From Brachynemurus nebulosus (taxonomy: Eukaryota > Arthropoda > Insecta > Neuroptera > Myrmeleontidae), in the NCBI GenBank assembly GCA_035578155.1, contig JAPWDM010000007.1, positions 33,950,413-34,014,412 of the forward strand: 64,000 bases of DNA. Direction: 5' to 3'. The position numbers were made by a program, and so were the translations under genes. This document shows positions 47,290-59,271 of the stretch, in pieces. The stretch's first letter is position 1; each line of letters begins with the position of its first letter. The notes beneath the pieces were generated by a model. It did not search any database. It was not told where the DNA came from and was given only the letters and a program-made list of their open reading frames with translations.

Positions 47290-48057
47290 TTTTTTTCTCT
47301 ACGCTACGGTTTTTTATTTTTTATGAAAATCGTATTGACTAGAGAATTCTATTATTTACTATAAGTAATAAAGATTTCCATTTCGACAAAAATTTATATG
47401 ATCTCGTGTCGAGGTACGTCAACACTTATTATCAAAGACAACCCGCCGTCTGTCTGTTTAAAAGAAACATTTTTTTTTTTGAAGGTAAAAGTCTTGAAGA
47501 AATGTTTATTGTGCAAATATTATATCTTATTCGGAGAAATATATTTGTGACTAGTTTTGAATAAATAATTAATATTATATAATGTATAAAAGTTCATATA
47601 ATATTCAAAATAAAATTTTAATCAAAACATTAAAATGAGAAAAGAAAGTCCTATTATAATCCCTGGATTTAAAGAATACAATAAAACGAGGGAATGATAA
47701 AGTACATGTGTCCAATGTTTCTTTTAATTCACTTTTTTTTATTTTTTAATCTGCCGCACTAAAAGTGTTTTTCTGTATTCGTTGTTACGTGGATTTTTTT
47801 TCAGTGATTGTTTTAAATTAACCCAAAAGTCGTTTGAAAACAATTTCTAACCAATTATGCTCCGGTCACGTTTATTTAGATGTTGACTTCGTAGTCTTTG
47901 CACAGGTCAAAATGATTAAGTTTTAAGTAGGATTAAATTCTCAAAAGGTATACTAGTGTACACCTTGTTCGAACTGTGAGACGAATACGGCCGACAGTAC
48001 CCGATCGTCTGCAATCTCGTATTTGTAATTTTCGTTGAAAAATATCTAATTTTATAT
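47290..48057. other. AT-rich DNA, no gene recognised
   Basis: A GC-richer patch at about 47965-48015 (acggccgacagtacccgatc) has no supported frame. I see no other structure. Confidence 0.4.
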
Positions 48058-48200
48058 GTAATATGAAGAGACTAGACTTCAAAAACAGGCTGAGTGCTAA
48101 AAAGAAATGAGTTAGACCCGAAAAAGAAACAACAATCTAGAAAGTGCGCCAAAAAATTTTTTTGGCACTTCGCCTGTTTTTGAACTACAGTCTTCATAGT
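48058..48200. repeat. Short MITE-like hairpin (about 143 bp)
   Basis: The left arm atatgaagagactagacttc, then aaaaacaggctgagtgc, pairs with the right arm (gcacttcgcctgtttttgaa, then ctacagtcttcatagtat) with a few mismatches, around a short AT-rich loop. The frame 48144-48338 starts in the right arm. Confidence 0.75.
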
Positions 48201-49039
48201 ATCTTCTTATTACATAGATTCGATATATCGGTAGTGTTCAATCTGTTTTACTATGCAAGTTTCCCGAATTCTGTCAGGAAATGTGATTTAATTTCCGTAT
48301 GTAATTTTTCTGTTTCAAGTCGATTTTGTAAAAAATGAAAAACATAGTTTGAAAACCCCATAAACCGAAAAATTGTGGTTTCTGAATTCCATTGGTGAAT
48401 TTTTAGTAATTTGTGTTACAATAAAACTAATTTCAGTTACTGAATGCTGTTTTTTGCCATTTTGTTGAAAAGCAAATAAGATTACTTGTTAATTTGAAAT
48501 TCCGAAATTCTGCAGTCATCATTTTTCTTCATTCGCTATTTTCCAAAAAAAAGCTTACGCCGAGGAGTAACCGCGAATTTGATGCGAAACACAAAAAAAA
48601 AATGATATCGAAACATACAATGGGCTTTTCGGTGATTGGTAAACGCAATTTATCTACGGATAAAATAATATATACAATATAACATAAACTACTCCTATAA
48701 TACAAATTTAATAACATTGTGTATTGGATAAACGGGGCAATGCTTCTTTGGATAATAAAATTAGTCAGCATTTTCTACTAAAGAAATAATTTATTTTTTA
48801 GACAATATTGTTATAGAAGTGGAGCTTTACTTCGAATGGATCGACACTGAATTGGTTACGAGTATGTACATATGGTCGAATTTCGAGGGCAATAGTTTTC
48901 GTACCAGATCAAATCAAAACGGTGTTATCATAGTATGTGGTCCGTTACGATTTTTGCCGATTTTGAAACTAACAAATAAGCTAAAATTTACGTTATGTTG
49001 TATTAGTCGGTGTTTGTGACGGGATAAAGATACAACCGT
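48201..49039. other. AT-rich DNA, no gene recognised
   Basis: The frames in this interval have no motif and overlap on both strands. Confidence 0.45.
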
Positions 49040-49234
49040 CACTCGAGTTATTGACGATTTAACTTATTATCACTGATCGTAGTCTATCTCAACTTATAGA
49101 CAAACCATATGTATGTACCCAAGGTCATGCGTGCTGTGTGGTGCTGTGACAATGCGTACATACATATGGTTTGTCTATAACTCAAGGTAAACTGCGATCA
49201 GTGGTCATAAATTAAACCGTCAATAACTTGAGTG
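49040..49234. repeat. Foldback with a perfect 24-bp inner stem
   Basis: Outer arms pair cactcgagttattgacg with cgtcaataacttgagtg. Inner arms at 49095-49118 and 49156-49179 (beginning TATAGACAAACCATATGTAT) are perfectly complementary over 24 bp around a 37-base loop. The total span is about 195 bp. It could be a small foldback transposon or a hairpin transcript. No known miRNA sequence was recognised. Confidence 0.85.
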
Positions 49235-49272
49235 ATGCTTGTAATTAAAATTTATATAATATACTGGTTTAA

Positions 49273-50130
49273 GGGAGGAGTTCAAATAAAAAAGCAACTT
49301 TTTTATTTATGATTATTTTGCTTGTTGAATTTTTTTTCAAATTAGGGAGGGTTTCAAATAGAAAATTTTGTTTCTGAAACATTCATTACTCTTCCCTGTG
49401 GGGGGAGGGGGCCCCTTTTCACAAGTTTTTAAGCGTTTACAAGGAACGCCATATCTCAAAAAGTAATGAATATTTTTTAAATATTTTTTCATTATTTTAT
49501 TCCTAAAGGACGTGTCCATAAAGCTGAGTATGGGTTTCAGGTAAGTTTAAAAATTAACTATAAAATTGTAATCCCAAACTTCTAAAAATTATAAAACCCA
49601 ATTTTTTATTAAAAAAAAAAAAAATTTAAAAATAGTTACAATTGTTCAAATGGAAAAAGCATACTCCACTTTATGCGCAATATGTTTATGAACAAAATTA
49701 ACAAAAAATTAAGTCTCTATCTTTTCTTGAGATATGATTTTCCTTGTCGGGAAAAACACAACTTTCGGGAAACGGTAAAAAACAAAAATAATAACAAAAA
49801 AAGCGGTTTACTCACTGTTTATTAAAACTCTCCAGCCCTATACATTGTCCCCTCTTGTTCCTTTTTCGTGCATACTATAACTCATGTACACACCAAAACT
49901 AAATATTACTGATCAAATCGCGAGGGCGGGGGAGGCGAGCATTGTCTACAAAGGAGCAGCAACTTGGCTGTGCAGCGGCTCACAAATAAATATTTTTCTA
50001 CTTGAAAAAAAAATTTTGGCCATGTTTTATATATCACCGTGTTTGTAAAGAACCACAGAACAAAATAAAAACAAAAAACGAGATTCGAAAAAAATTAGTT
50101 TATTAGTCGTTTCTGGCGTGATCTCCCCCC
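49273..50130. mobile_element. Probable TTAA-flanked element family 4
   Basis: TTAA at 49269-49272 followed by GGGAGGAGTTC, and GATCTCCCCCC followed by TTAA at 50131-50134, give short imperfect inverted ends about 858 bp apart. The size and end style match the better-supported TTAA families at 11.1 kb and 51.1 kb. It contains a GC-rich patch (49920-49980) but no coding signal. Only about 10 bp of TIR support this call. Confidence 0.5.
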
Positions 50131-51130
50131 TTAATAATTTAATAATTAAAATTTTGTTATATTTTTTTTTTTATATTTCAGGTTTTAAATAAATTTTGAT
50201 GGTTAAGCGACTGTACAGCAATTCAAAAAAATATGAAATACTAAACGAATCAGGCTTTTATACTGATTAACATCCATCGTTTATTCTAGAAACCATGCGA
50301 AGGACATTGTTCTCTCTCTTACACCTATTGCGAATATAATTATTTGTTCCTTTTTATAAAAGTAATGACTTATGTGCGGGTGGTTTGTGCATACCTACTT
50401 AAGAAATTTCCGAAAAGGTTGTTTTCAAAACTGATATATAAAGCCTATATCTGAATATGAAATTAATTCAACACGATTAATTTAAAGTGGATACACGACA
50501 TATTATAGTAACACCAAATCAAATGTACCACTGATGGTGGTCGGTGGATACCTCTATTCATCGTCAATCAATATCGTTAATATATCGGCACAAGATTGGT
50601 ATTGCATTGTTGCCAACTCACTGATACTTAAATTTACTAATATTAAATTTTTTTTCCGTTCATATTTGATTGAATTGTATAAAGTAGTATCATATGTTTT
50701 TGATTTCTTCTGGCGAAATTGGTTTTTTTCATTTTCTTTTTGCCAGCGACGTATTAAGTTATCAATGGTGGTTTTTTATCAATTTTAATTTGGTCGATTT
50801 TTTTCTCGGTGAAGTGATCGAAAAAAAATGTTGTGGTGATTGAATTTTTGATACATGGATATCATGATAAAGTAAAGTGGGTTAAAGATAATTTGAGCTA
50901 GTACACGAATATTCATAGAGTATTGGTTTTTATCATTTTTTTCGTGCGAGCCTAGGCTTCTTAACAAACCGAAAAATTGAATTAGAGATACTATTCAAGT
51001 TTCTGTTAAATGTGCTGCTCAGAACTTTGGTACTGAAAGGACTTCATTAAAAACATAAAAAAAAATTCAAATGAAAGGTTTGTATAATACCGGTTTTAAT
51101 TTTCTTGCCAGAATTTACAAAGAGTTTTAA

Positions 51131-51979
51131 GGAGGACCACTAGTGTGACCGCCTGAAAAAAGGTGATTTTTAGGAATTTTTTTAACGAAAACTACTGTAT
51201 GGAATGTTTTAATACTTTAAGGATATATTCGTTGATATATATAGTAAATTCATGATATAATTTTTGGACCAAAAAATTGAAAATTCAGTGAGTTATTCGA
51301 GATCTCCCAAGGCTCCAAAAAAAACAGTGACCTTTGCAGTGGCTGAAATCCAAAAAAACAAAAAGCCTATTAAACTAGAAGGTATTGCCCGTGCCATGTA
51401 CCTCAATCGAAAACAAAGGTTGAAATTTAACAAAATGGCGGAGTTTTTAAAAAAATTTTCAAATTTTGCGTGAAAATTTAATGATTTTTGGCCTGCAAAA
51501 ATTAAATTTTTTATTCGATCGGAAAACTGGAGGTTCATGGCACGAAAAAAAATATATAAAAGAAGCTGCAATAAGAATCAAATCGATCCGATAATTTGTC
51601 TTCGAATTATAACTGCAGCAAATTTGAAAAATATAGTTTTAATCACTGAGAATTTTTATTAAAATTATTTACGATGTACTCACTATAATGGTGATAGTAA
51701 AACTAGATGAGTCGTTTAAATGTGCCAGGGTCTAGCTGCTCCACAACATGTGACTGGCAGCCACGTCAAGAAACTCCCGAACTATTAACCTTCATACATT
51801 TCTCAATACCTCAAAGTTAACAATAAAAATCAGAATCCGCTTTTCAGATGGCGGTAACCCAAAAACTATTTGAGATATGCACTTGAAATTTTAGTATGTT
51901 ATTTTTAAAGATATAGACTATCGAAACATGCAAAAACAATTTTTCCACTTTTTTCAAAATGTCACACTAGTGGTCCCCC
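51131..51979. mobile_element. TTAA-flanked element family 3 (849 bp)
   Basis: The ends GGAGGACCACTAGTGTGACC and gtcacactagtggtccccc are inverted with one or two differences, flanked by TTAA at 51127-51130 and 51980-51983. The size, TTAA site and purine-rich start (GG-x-GG) match the elements at 11134 and 62988, though the internal sequence differs. The frames 51264-51473 (plus) and 51293-51571 (minus) overlap inside and are not supported as genes. Confidence 0.82.
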
Positions 51980-52518
51980 TTAAGTAATACGATATAAGTC
52001 AGTGTTTCTAAAAATAAATTCAAAAAAAGACTATGATAAAATTCATAAATTTTATATGTAGCCATAAGTACTCGGCAACAATTTTGGAATGAGGATTTTA
52101 ATCAAGAAATATTTCTCATTCACTGATTCATAAAATGGTCGTATTAAAAATAATAACAAATTTGCCCGAAACATTTACGTTTTTAATTAATAATGTGAAC
52201 ACGGCTTTAGACTAATTAACATTTTCCCATCTATCTACCGTATACCTTGCGCGGTTCAGTTGTAGGTTCGCTATTAACGAAAATTTCTGCAGAATTATCA
52301 GTTTTATAAAAGTCTTTTAACATATACTGTATATGGTGGGTTTTACGATGTACTATATATACGTCGACACCCGATATGAACAACATTGTAAGACAATTGG
52401 CAATAATTTGCAACGGGCTTTAGTTTTCGAGTAATTAACCCTTTGCACTCGAACCATTTTTTAGTATGGGTACTCAGCTACTCGACAGTAGTTTTAAAAC
52501 GCTGCAAACACTATTGTA

Positions 52519-52630
52519 TTAGGAGAACATAATATCATAATACAATATATCTATTAGTTAATTGGTAAGTATGTATCACAATGTATTGTAGCAAGACGTC
52601 GCGTCGTTGTGTTGTATCATGTTTTCCTAA
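52519..52630. mobile_element. 112-bp MITE
   Basis: TTAGGAGAACATAATATC on the left and the inverted gtatcatgttttcctaa on the right are flanked by TA on both sides (52517-52518 and 52631-52632). A related left part (cataatattataatacaata) occurs at about 42725. It sits inside the piggyBac-type element. Confidence 0.65.
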
Positions 52631-52632
52631 TA

Positions 52633-52933
52633 TAATAATTTTCAAATAAATGAAGAAGGCTGAGAAACGGAGCGAAGTGGAATCAAAAACGTGTTCACTA
52701 TCACCGATATAGGGTCTGATATCGCTCCGATAAAATATTATCTCAGTGGTATTGGTATTGGAGCGGTATTGAAGCGAGAGCGAACCATGACTGATATCGG
52801 ACCGATATGAGAGCGATGATGTGAATACACTCATTATTTATTATGTAAGAATATTTTATCGAACCGGAAGCGGAGTGATATCGTACTGAGAGCGGAGCGT
52901 TAATGTAAATCGGGCCTTAATGTAAATCAGGCC
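52633..52933. mobile_element. Harbinger-like MITE, copy B, with a doubled end
   Basis: This is an inverted, diverged relative of 3527-3986. It shares ggtctgatatcgctccgata, cgagagcgaaccatgactga and agagcggagcgttaatgtaa. The right terminus occurs twice in a row: ...AATGTAAATCGGGCC-TTA then ATGTAAATCAGGCC-TTA. The second may be a leftover of another insertion or a slip. The left end is missing or replaced near the 112-bp MITE. Confidence 0.75.
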
Positions 52934-53092
52934 TTAAGTCCCCTAGCGTGTTCTAAATATAAAATACGTACTTATTGTTTATGGCGCTGCTGCGGCGCCT
53001 AACGAGTGGAATTAATATTTATTGTGTCGCCGTGGCGGCGCCCATCGAGTGCAAAAGGTTAATTATTAAGTAAAACCAATTGTATTTTTATC

Positions 53093-53180
53093 GATGATGA
53101 GTTAATGTCTCGAAAGTTAGCTCGTACTTGGACAGTGTAATTTAGTGAAAAGTGACAAAGTAAATTATTCTCATATTTTG
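53093..53180 (+). repeat. Second copy of the 30.8-kb repeat
   Basis: gatgatgagttaatgtctcg, then aaagttagctcgtac, then aaattattctcatattt match the repeat at 30792-30860 in order and spacing. It starts about 30 bases outside the piggyBac-type element. Confidence 0.6.
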
Positions 53181-54421
53181 TAATATGGATTTTCACAAAG
53201 GAAATCTTGCTTGTTTCTAGGCTACTAAATAAGAATTCCACTAGAATTGAAGACATGAATGGATGAAGGTGTTATATAACATTTTTTATAATTTTACAAT
53301 AGAAGCGTTTGAAAGTTTTTATTTACATATACTTCCCATGCAATAGCACATGTTTGTTATTGAATTTCTACAAAACTATTAGGCGTAATGAAACCAAATT
53401 TTAGTATATGATACGTCAGCATAGAATACTTCAAAATTTTGTAAAAAAATGAATTTTTGAAAAAATGTTATATAGCACCTTTATTATCCACTCATATCTT
53501 CAAATATTCGGTAAAAAACGTTTATAATTAAAAAAAAATAAAAATTAGGACGTCATGCAAATAACCAGTAACGTAAATATTTTTGTGAAGTTTTATGCAA
53601 ATCGGTTGAAAATTCATTGTAAATTAACCAAAATTGGGATTCCTTTTGAAAAAAGTAGGTCTCCACATTATGGTTACGGACAACTTTAAAGACGAAGAGA
53701 AACACGAGAAATATTTGAAACAACTCTTCTATAAACCAAAACGAAATAAATTACAATGTTATTAATATCAGGTGCCGATCATGGAGTATAATATGTATAC
53801 ATTAAACAAATGTACAGGTATTATATGAGGCAGCTCGGTGATTTATGTGGTAAAACCACCTTATCTGCGTCGACAGTTATATATAAACATTATGTTGGCT
53901 GAATTGCTGTGTTTTGCGTGTATCATGTATGCCAACTTAGTAATAACAATAAATTTCTATATTTGTTTTAATTCTTTTTATTATATATAATTATCAATAT
54001 TAATATTATTAGATTTTCATTTACGAAATGAGCAAGTTGCTAAAGTAAGCACGAGCACAACCATCGTACCATTTAATTTAATCTTCAAGAAAATATATTG
54101 CGGGTGAAAATGCTACGCAAATATATTGAAGTATGAAAAACGATTAATTGTTTAAGATATTAATAAATTTGCGGGAAGAAATTATGGTGGATTTACGTGT
54201 AGCACGCCGTTAATGTGGTAATGGGTGGCCGTTGATGTGGAATGGTTGGGTACATCTAGTGTTAAAAATAATAACCATAAAAACAGAAAATGCCGAATGA
54301 ATTGGGAATTAGTTGGTACTTTACAGGACGGTTGTAAGTGAGTTTGTCGTAAATGAATAAACTGGTACAAGAATGAAATGCTAAAATTTGTTTTGAAATT
54401 TATTTAGATTGTGTTGATCAG
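53181..54421. other. AT-rich DNA, no gene recognised
   Basis: No repeat ends or coding signals were recognised. Confidence 0.45.
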
Positions 54422-54771
54422 CCATTCGTTTCGTTACGGACGTGACATTTTCTCGCACTTTTCACGCCTTCTCATAAGAAAAAAAATAGAAGTAGAATAT
54501 AAAATACATAACATTATTAGTTTTAATGCTAGAGCTAATAAAGTTTGTGTTACGGACGTGACAAAACAGGCACTTTCTTGTCACGTCCGTAATAAAAGCT
54601 AACATTAAAACTAACAATGTTATGTATTTTATATTCGGTACAAATATTGTTTACACATCTATCTATCTGCTTAGTATTGAAAATTTATAAGAAAAAAAAA
54701 CTTCTATTTTTTTTTCTTATAAGAAAGCGTGTAAACGGCATGAAAATGTCACGTCCGTAACAAAAGAATGG
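54422..54771. mobile_element. Foldback with four GTTACGGACGTGAC motifs (350 bp)
   Basis: The outer arms start CCATTC-TTT then GTTACGGACGTGACATTTTC. The arms continue with ataagaaaaaaaatagaagt and their complement. The 14-mer GTTACGGACGTGAC (or its complement, the third copy ending AAT) occurs at 54433-54446, 54549-54562, 54580-54593 and 54748-54761, so it marks both the outer ends and the centre. Blocks of gaatataaaatacataacat also pair. No target duplication was resolved. The frame 54411-54602 runs through it and is not a gene. Confidence 0.85.
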
Positions 54772-56176
54772 TTGTATATGTATGAGTTTGAATATTTTTA
54801 GGTAAGTAATTTTACCTGTCAGTAGGTAACACGTCGGGAGCGAACTAACCTACGACCCTTTTTCAGGATAAGATTAAAATCTGGCAGCGGGAGCGAACTA
54901 GAAAGCACCATTTTGATTGCAAGGGGTACGTTTCAAAAGAATGGCTGTGATGCTACTTTATCAACGGTAATTATGCTTCAAAAACCATTATTTTGCAGCT
55001 CTTCGTAGATTTTCGATACCGCTTGTTTTCATTTTTCACAAAATTAGAATTGTAAAAACAACAGATAATCATATTTCCTGATAGAAATTGAGAAAAGTAA
55101 TTTACACAGTAAAAAGGGCTGAACATTACTGAAATATGTATAAAAACTAGATATTTGTTTCGCGAACCAAAATATACCGAATTTTGACAACAGAGAATGA
55201 TTTGGTATGTTTGTGATAATCTCAGTAGGTATACCATCTTGCGTGACTAAACTTTTCCGCTCAGTCACTACCACAAATTTCAATAAAAATAATTTTGGCC
55301 ATTCTCGATAGAGTGAATTTTTTCAAATCAGATTTGTTATACTGGAATTCGGTTGTAAATATTTTTAAAAAAAAAATTAATCCAGCAAGATTTGTTTTTT
55401 CGAAAAAGCAATATTAAAAGTTGATTTGTGACAAATTATTCACAATACAATAACTTTTTTTGCACCAAACCCCGAGGCTGGTGCATCAGTTGGAATAAAA
55501 TTGTATCAATCACATGTTTATTTATACTTACGTGTTAAATATCAGCGTTCAAAATTGATGACAATTCGTGTCTATCATTGCACAGCACATTTTAATAATA
55601 TTTGAGATATTTGACAATTTTATTTGACCACAAACAACACAAAGCATTATTTATAATTATTAATTTGATTTATTTAAAATGAACTATATTTAATTAATCA
55701 CACTACATTTAATCACAGCGGTTGTGTCCAGAATAAATAATTAGCCACAAAATGTATCAATTTTGTTTTTCACTTTGATTCAACGTTGTTAAATGCGTTC
55801 GTGACGTTTTTATTTCACGGCCATTGTCTTGTTCATTTCGCGACAAAATTCAATCTGAAACAAAAAAGAATGGTTATTTTAACTTTATTATCGTAAAAAA
55901 TCAACGTTGAATACATCTAGAATAGTTCAGAAATTTTCTGGGGTACAGAAAAATTATTTTTGTAAGAGCAATTTTGTAACACCGAGAAATTTTTAATACT
56001 TCAACTTCCGATTAGACCTTTAAGTATATGTATTCAAAAGGAAATATTGAAATTCGCAAATTTACGAAGTGTTTTGGATTTAAATGAAGAAGCAAATTTC
56101 ATTATTTTCACTACTACAGTTATACTATACCTGTATACGTATTCGTTAGTCTGTTAGTATCAAATTTATTGAGTAC
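54772..56176. other. AT-rich DNA, no gene recognised
   Basis: At about 54825-54900 gggagcgaacta occurs twice. A ccctttttcag acceptor-like string at 54856-54866 is followed by a 27-codon frame (DKIKIWQRERTRKHHF...), but no donor, homologue or composition shift supports an exon. Confidence 0.4.
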
Positions 56177-56184
56177 GTCTTAGT

Positions 56185-56613
56185 TAGTGATGAGCAAATG
56201 CAAGACCAAGACCAAGACTTGGCAGTCTTGGTCTTGGTCTTGTTCTTGCATTAAGAATCTTGGTCTTGATCTTGCTAGAGCAGTTTGAGTCTTGGTCTTG
56301 GTCTTGGTATTGCAAAATGCAGTCTTGGTCTTGGTATTGCTAAAAAATCTCGTACTTTCTTGCATTTTTTTATTAACGAATTTTTCCTTCTAAAATCAGA
56401 ATTTTCTTTGTTTACGGCATTAATTAAACTTTCAAACTATTTAAATAGTTTAGCAAGAGTCTAGCTGTTTTCTTGCTTTTGTCTTGGTCTTGCTCACTTG
56501 AGTCTTGGTATTGGTCTTGCACCCATACTTATAGTCTTGGTCTTGGTCTTGGTCTCGCAAAAAATGCAAGACCAAGACAAGACTGCAAGACCAAGACTAA
56601 CTCCTCATCACTA
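56185..56613 (-). mobile_element. hAT MITE family 1 (CAAGAC-rich), copy 3
   Basis: This copy is inverted relative to copies 1 and 2. The ends are TAGTGATGAGCAAA and GAGTTAG...CTCATCACTA with a 7-of-8 duplication (GTCTTAGT at 56177-56184, GTGTTAGT at 56614-56621). It has the same AT-rich core and CAAGAC arrays. The frame 56180-56365 is the array and not a gene. Confidence 0.9.
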
Positions 56614-56621
56614 GTGTTAGT

Positions 56622-57190
56622 ATCAGAAAAATAAGAACAACATCCACACTCTAATATTGATGTATATTTACATATTCCCAATCGAACGACTTTTTATAAA
56701 GTCGATAAATTTGAAAATATTTTGAAAGTATGTCCTATTAATTAATGTTATATACGGTCAAACCAATTGTTCAACATAGTGTCATCTAATTGCCAATTAG
56801 TAGGAAAAAATGTTTTCAATTTTCACGATAATTTTTCTATGACGTGTACCGGACCACGTTGCAATATACTGTACACTGAATATCCAGAACAGTTTTTCCA
56901 CTATTTCCAATTTGATTTATGTCATATATGTCAATGGGTTCACCAAAGTTCATTCAAATGAAATGCAAGCCAATTTTTTGCTCGATGTAAAATGAAATTT
57001 GTCACAAATTGATAATGGTAAAGATGATTGAAAATAGAGTTTGTGCAATGCTGCGACTTCAACAGCGTATAAGAAATTTTTGGTTGACGCGAAGACAGTG
57101 AAAGTTGTTGCGTTCGGTCGAGGTAACTCTTATATGTGCTCTCCAGAATGAGTGACTCTTTGTCTCTTTTCTACTCCGAGCACTGCTCTG
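56622..57190. other. AT-rich DNA, no gene recognised
   Basis: The plus frame 56767-56961 has several cysteines (CTGPRC, CHICQW) but no domain spacing I recognise. Confidence 0.4.
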
Positions 57191-57198
57191 CTGTGTGC

Positions 57199-57552
57199 TA
57201 GTGATATCGAATAATTAATCGATTAGTCGATTTAGTCGACTCATTTTGTTTACATTTAGTCATTTTTTAGTCGACTATTTTACCCTCGATTAAATGACTA
57301 AAATGATTAATTTTTTTTTAATTGACTAAAAACAACTAATTTAATAACTTCGAAATCGAAAAAAATTATCTATTTGTATGATTTTCCAGTTTTATATGAT
57401 TAAGAAATTGTGAATGAAAAATGAATTCGACTAAAAATTTAGTCGATTAGTCGACTACTCCATATTCGATATTTTTAACTAATGACTAATTTTGTCTGAA
57501 AATTAACTTTAGTCGATTAATCGACTAACAGCTCCTTGTCTCGACATCACTA
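57199..57552. mobile_element. hAT MITE family 2 (TTAGTCGA-rich, 354 bp)
   Basis: The ends TAGTGATATCGA and TCGACATCACTA have a 7-of-8 duplication (CTGTGTGC at 57191-57198, CTGCGTGC at 57553-57560). The subterminal regions are dense in TTAGTCGA/TCGACTAA and gattaatcgactaa variants. It is non-coding. Confidence 0.88.
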
Positions 57553-57746
57553 CTGCGTGCACATTTATTTATCATTACAGTGGTCGATTCGTGAAGGAAG
57601 CCCAGTCACTTTTTCTTATCATTAATTCTTTCTTTTTTTGCTCAAAACTTAATTTTATTGCTCAAAACAAAATCGATACACTAGCTTTTAAGAAGTCGTA
57701 TACACCGTATCTGTGTTTTTGAGAAAAATGCTTTTATAGTTATGAG

Positions 57747-58267
57747 TAGAGATGATCGATATATCGATAACTGTTATTTTGTAACTAGTATAGAAAGATA
57801 ACAGTTATCGTCAATAACTGGAATATCCAGTAACTGGTTACTTAAATAACTCCTTTGGAAATGTCGATAACATAGGTCAATATTAATATATTCGAAAGCA
57901 AGGATCACAGTAATTTATTTTAACAACCTACGGAGAATTTCAAAATAATAACGCCCCAGGCAAGTTACACATTTTATATTGTAGCAGATTTAAAAAAAAC
58001 CTTAAAGATGAACTATTGTCTCTTGTATAGTTATCTATTTGTATTTGTAATTTTGTATCCATAAAATTGTTAAAATTGTGTATATAAAGCCTAAATCCTT
58101 GTATAGATAAGTATTTGAACAGATATTGCAGATTATTTAGTATCCGTCCGTATTTTAGATCTGTGCATATTTCACTAACAGAACCGTTTATACGCATATC
58201 GAATTATATGTTAAAATATCCAAATACCATACCAGTTATTAGAAAATAACCGTTTAGCTCATCTCTA
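57747..58267. mobile_element. hAT-type element family 3 (521 bp)
   Basis: The ends TAGAGATGATCGAT and the inverted TTTAGCTCATCTCTA have an exact 8-bp duplication GTTATGAG (57739-57746 and 58268-58275). Subterminal motifs such as cgataactg, cagttatcgtcaataactgg and agtaactggttac repeat on the left. The minus frame 57940-58197 (85 codons) fills the right half. It has no hAT motif and may be captured or chance sequence. Confidence 0.88.
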
Positions 58268-58275
58268 GTTATGAG

Positions 58276-59269
58276 TGTAATCCTTAACGTACACATAATA
58301 GTCAGTTTCACGATTACTTTCTTTAAACGTGTATAACTTTCTAAATAATGGCCCGATTCTTGTGAAATTTTGTGGAGATATTTTTGAGATGATTCACTTA
58401 AAAGAATTGTATGTACAACCCCTTAAAAAACAGTAAATCTACACCGATTAAAGGTAACTACTGCCTTAAAAGTAACAAATACTACTTTTGGACATATTCT
58501 AAGTATATGTGTTTTTTTTTCTTTGAAAATTTTTTATATTCCAAAACAGAAAAATAACACGTGAAATATTCAAATCTTCATAATTCCCATCACTGTTGTT
58601 GCCAGGTTTTTTTCTTCTAAATTTTACAACACCAGCAAAATGAAATGACCTAACATGGGCGTTAAATATTTACAGAAGAAAATATATTCACTCGCGCTAT
58701 AAACTGTCATGTTTCTTTTTTTTTTATTTTAAAACATTATTCTTCTTCTGTAGTCTCCACACATATGTATTTATGTATGCTTAAGCGAAACAGAAAAAAA
58801 CCAACGGACAACGTAATAAAAACAATTTAAAAAAGACCATTTAAACGTTTTTATATTTTTCGACGGTCATGTAAAGGTTAAAAGAACAAAATATAATACA
58901 AATATAAAAAAATGCTATTAAGTAAAGGAAATAGGTACAGTTCCTTTTTTGGTTTTATTTTTTCATTTTTTTGTGCCGGTTACTCCCGCGCCGTTGGTTG
59001 ATGAATGTAAAAACTATTTTCTTAAGCAGATTGTTGAACACAAACAAAAGGAAACAAAGACATCCCAGAGTCATTTTTTTCCATCTCTTTCTATCACTGT
59101 ACTCTCCACTTGTCACACTAAAAACTTTCGAGATTCATTTCAAACATCAGTTTGTTCGAAAGTATTCGACACTGAGACACTGAGACAACATGCTGGATTT
59201 ATATTACTTTAAAATTACGGGTTCTCTCGAAAATTCGCTTACATAGGACAATGGTTCAAAGACGTATCA
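58276..59269. other. AT-rich DNA, no gene recognised
   Basis: Overlapping plus frames at 58949-59212 have no motif. Confidence 0.45.
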
Positions 59270-59271
59270 TA

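Larger units (their letters stand above)
52439..53058. mobile_element. piggyBac-type non-autonomous element (620 bp)
   Basis: The ends CCCTTTGCACTCG and CGAGTGCAAAAGG are flanked by TTAA (52435-52438 and 53059-53062). TTAA plus CCCTTTGC-type ends is the classic piggyBac arrangement. The right subterminal part is GC-rich (tggcgctgctgcggcgccta; gtcgccgtggcggcgcccat). Two other elements are nested inside: a Harbinger-like copy and a 112-bp MITE. There is no transposase frame. Confidence 0.85.

Noticed and set aside
51264..51473. Basic 69-codon plus-strand frame
   Set aside because: It lies wholly inside a TTAA-flanked non-coding element, with an equally open frame on the other strand.
54866..54950. 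Possible internal exon DKIKIWQRERTRKHHF after a ccctttttcag acceptor
   Set aside because: The resemblance to a homeodomain fragment is superficial, the frame ends quickly, and there is no donor in the right phase.
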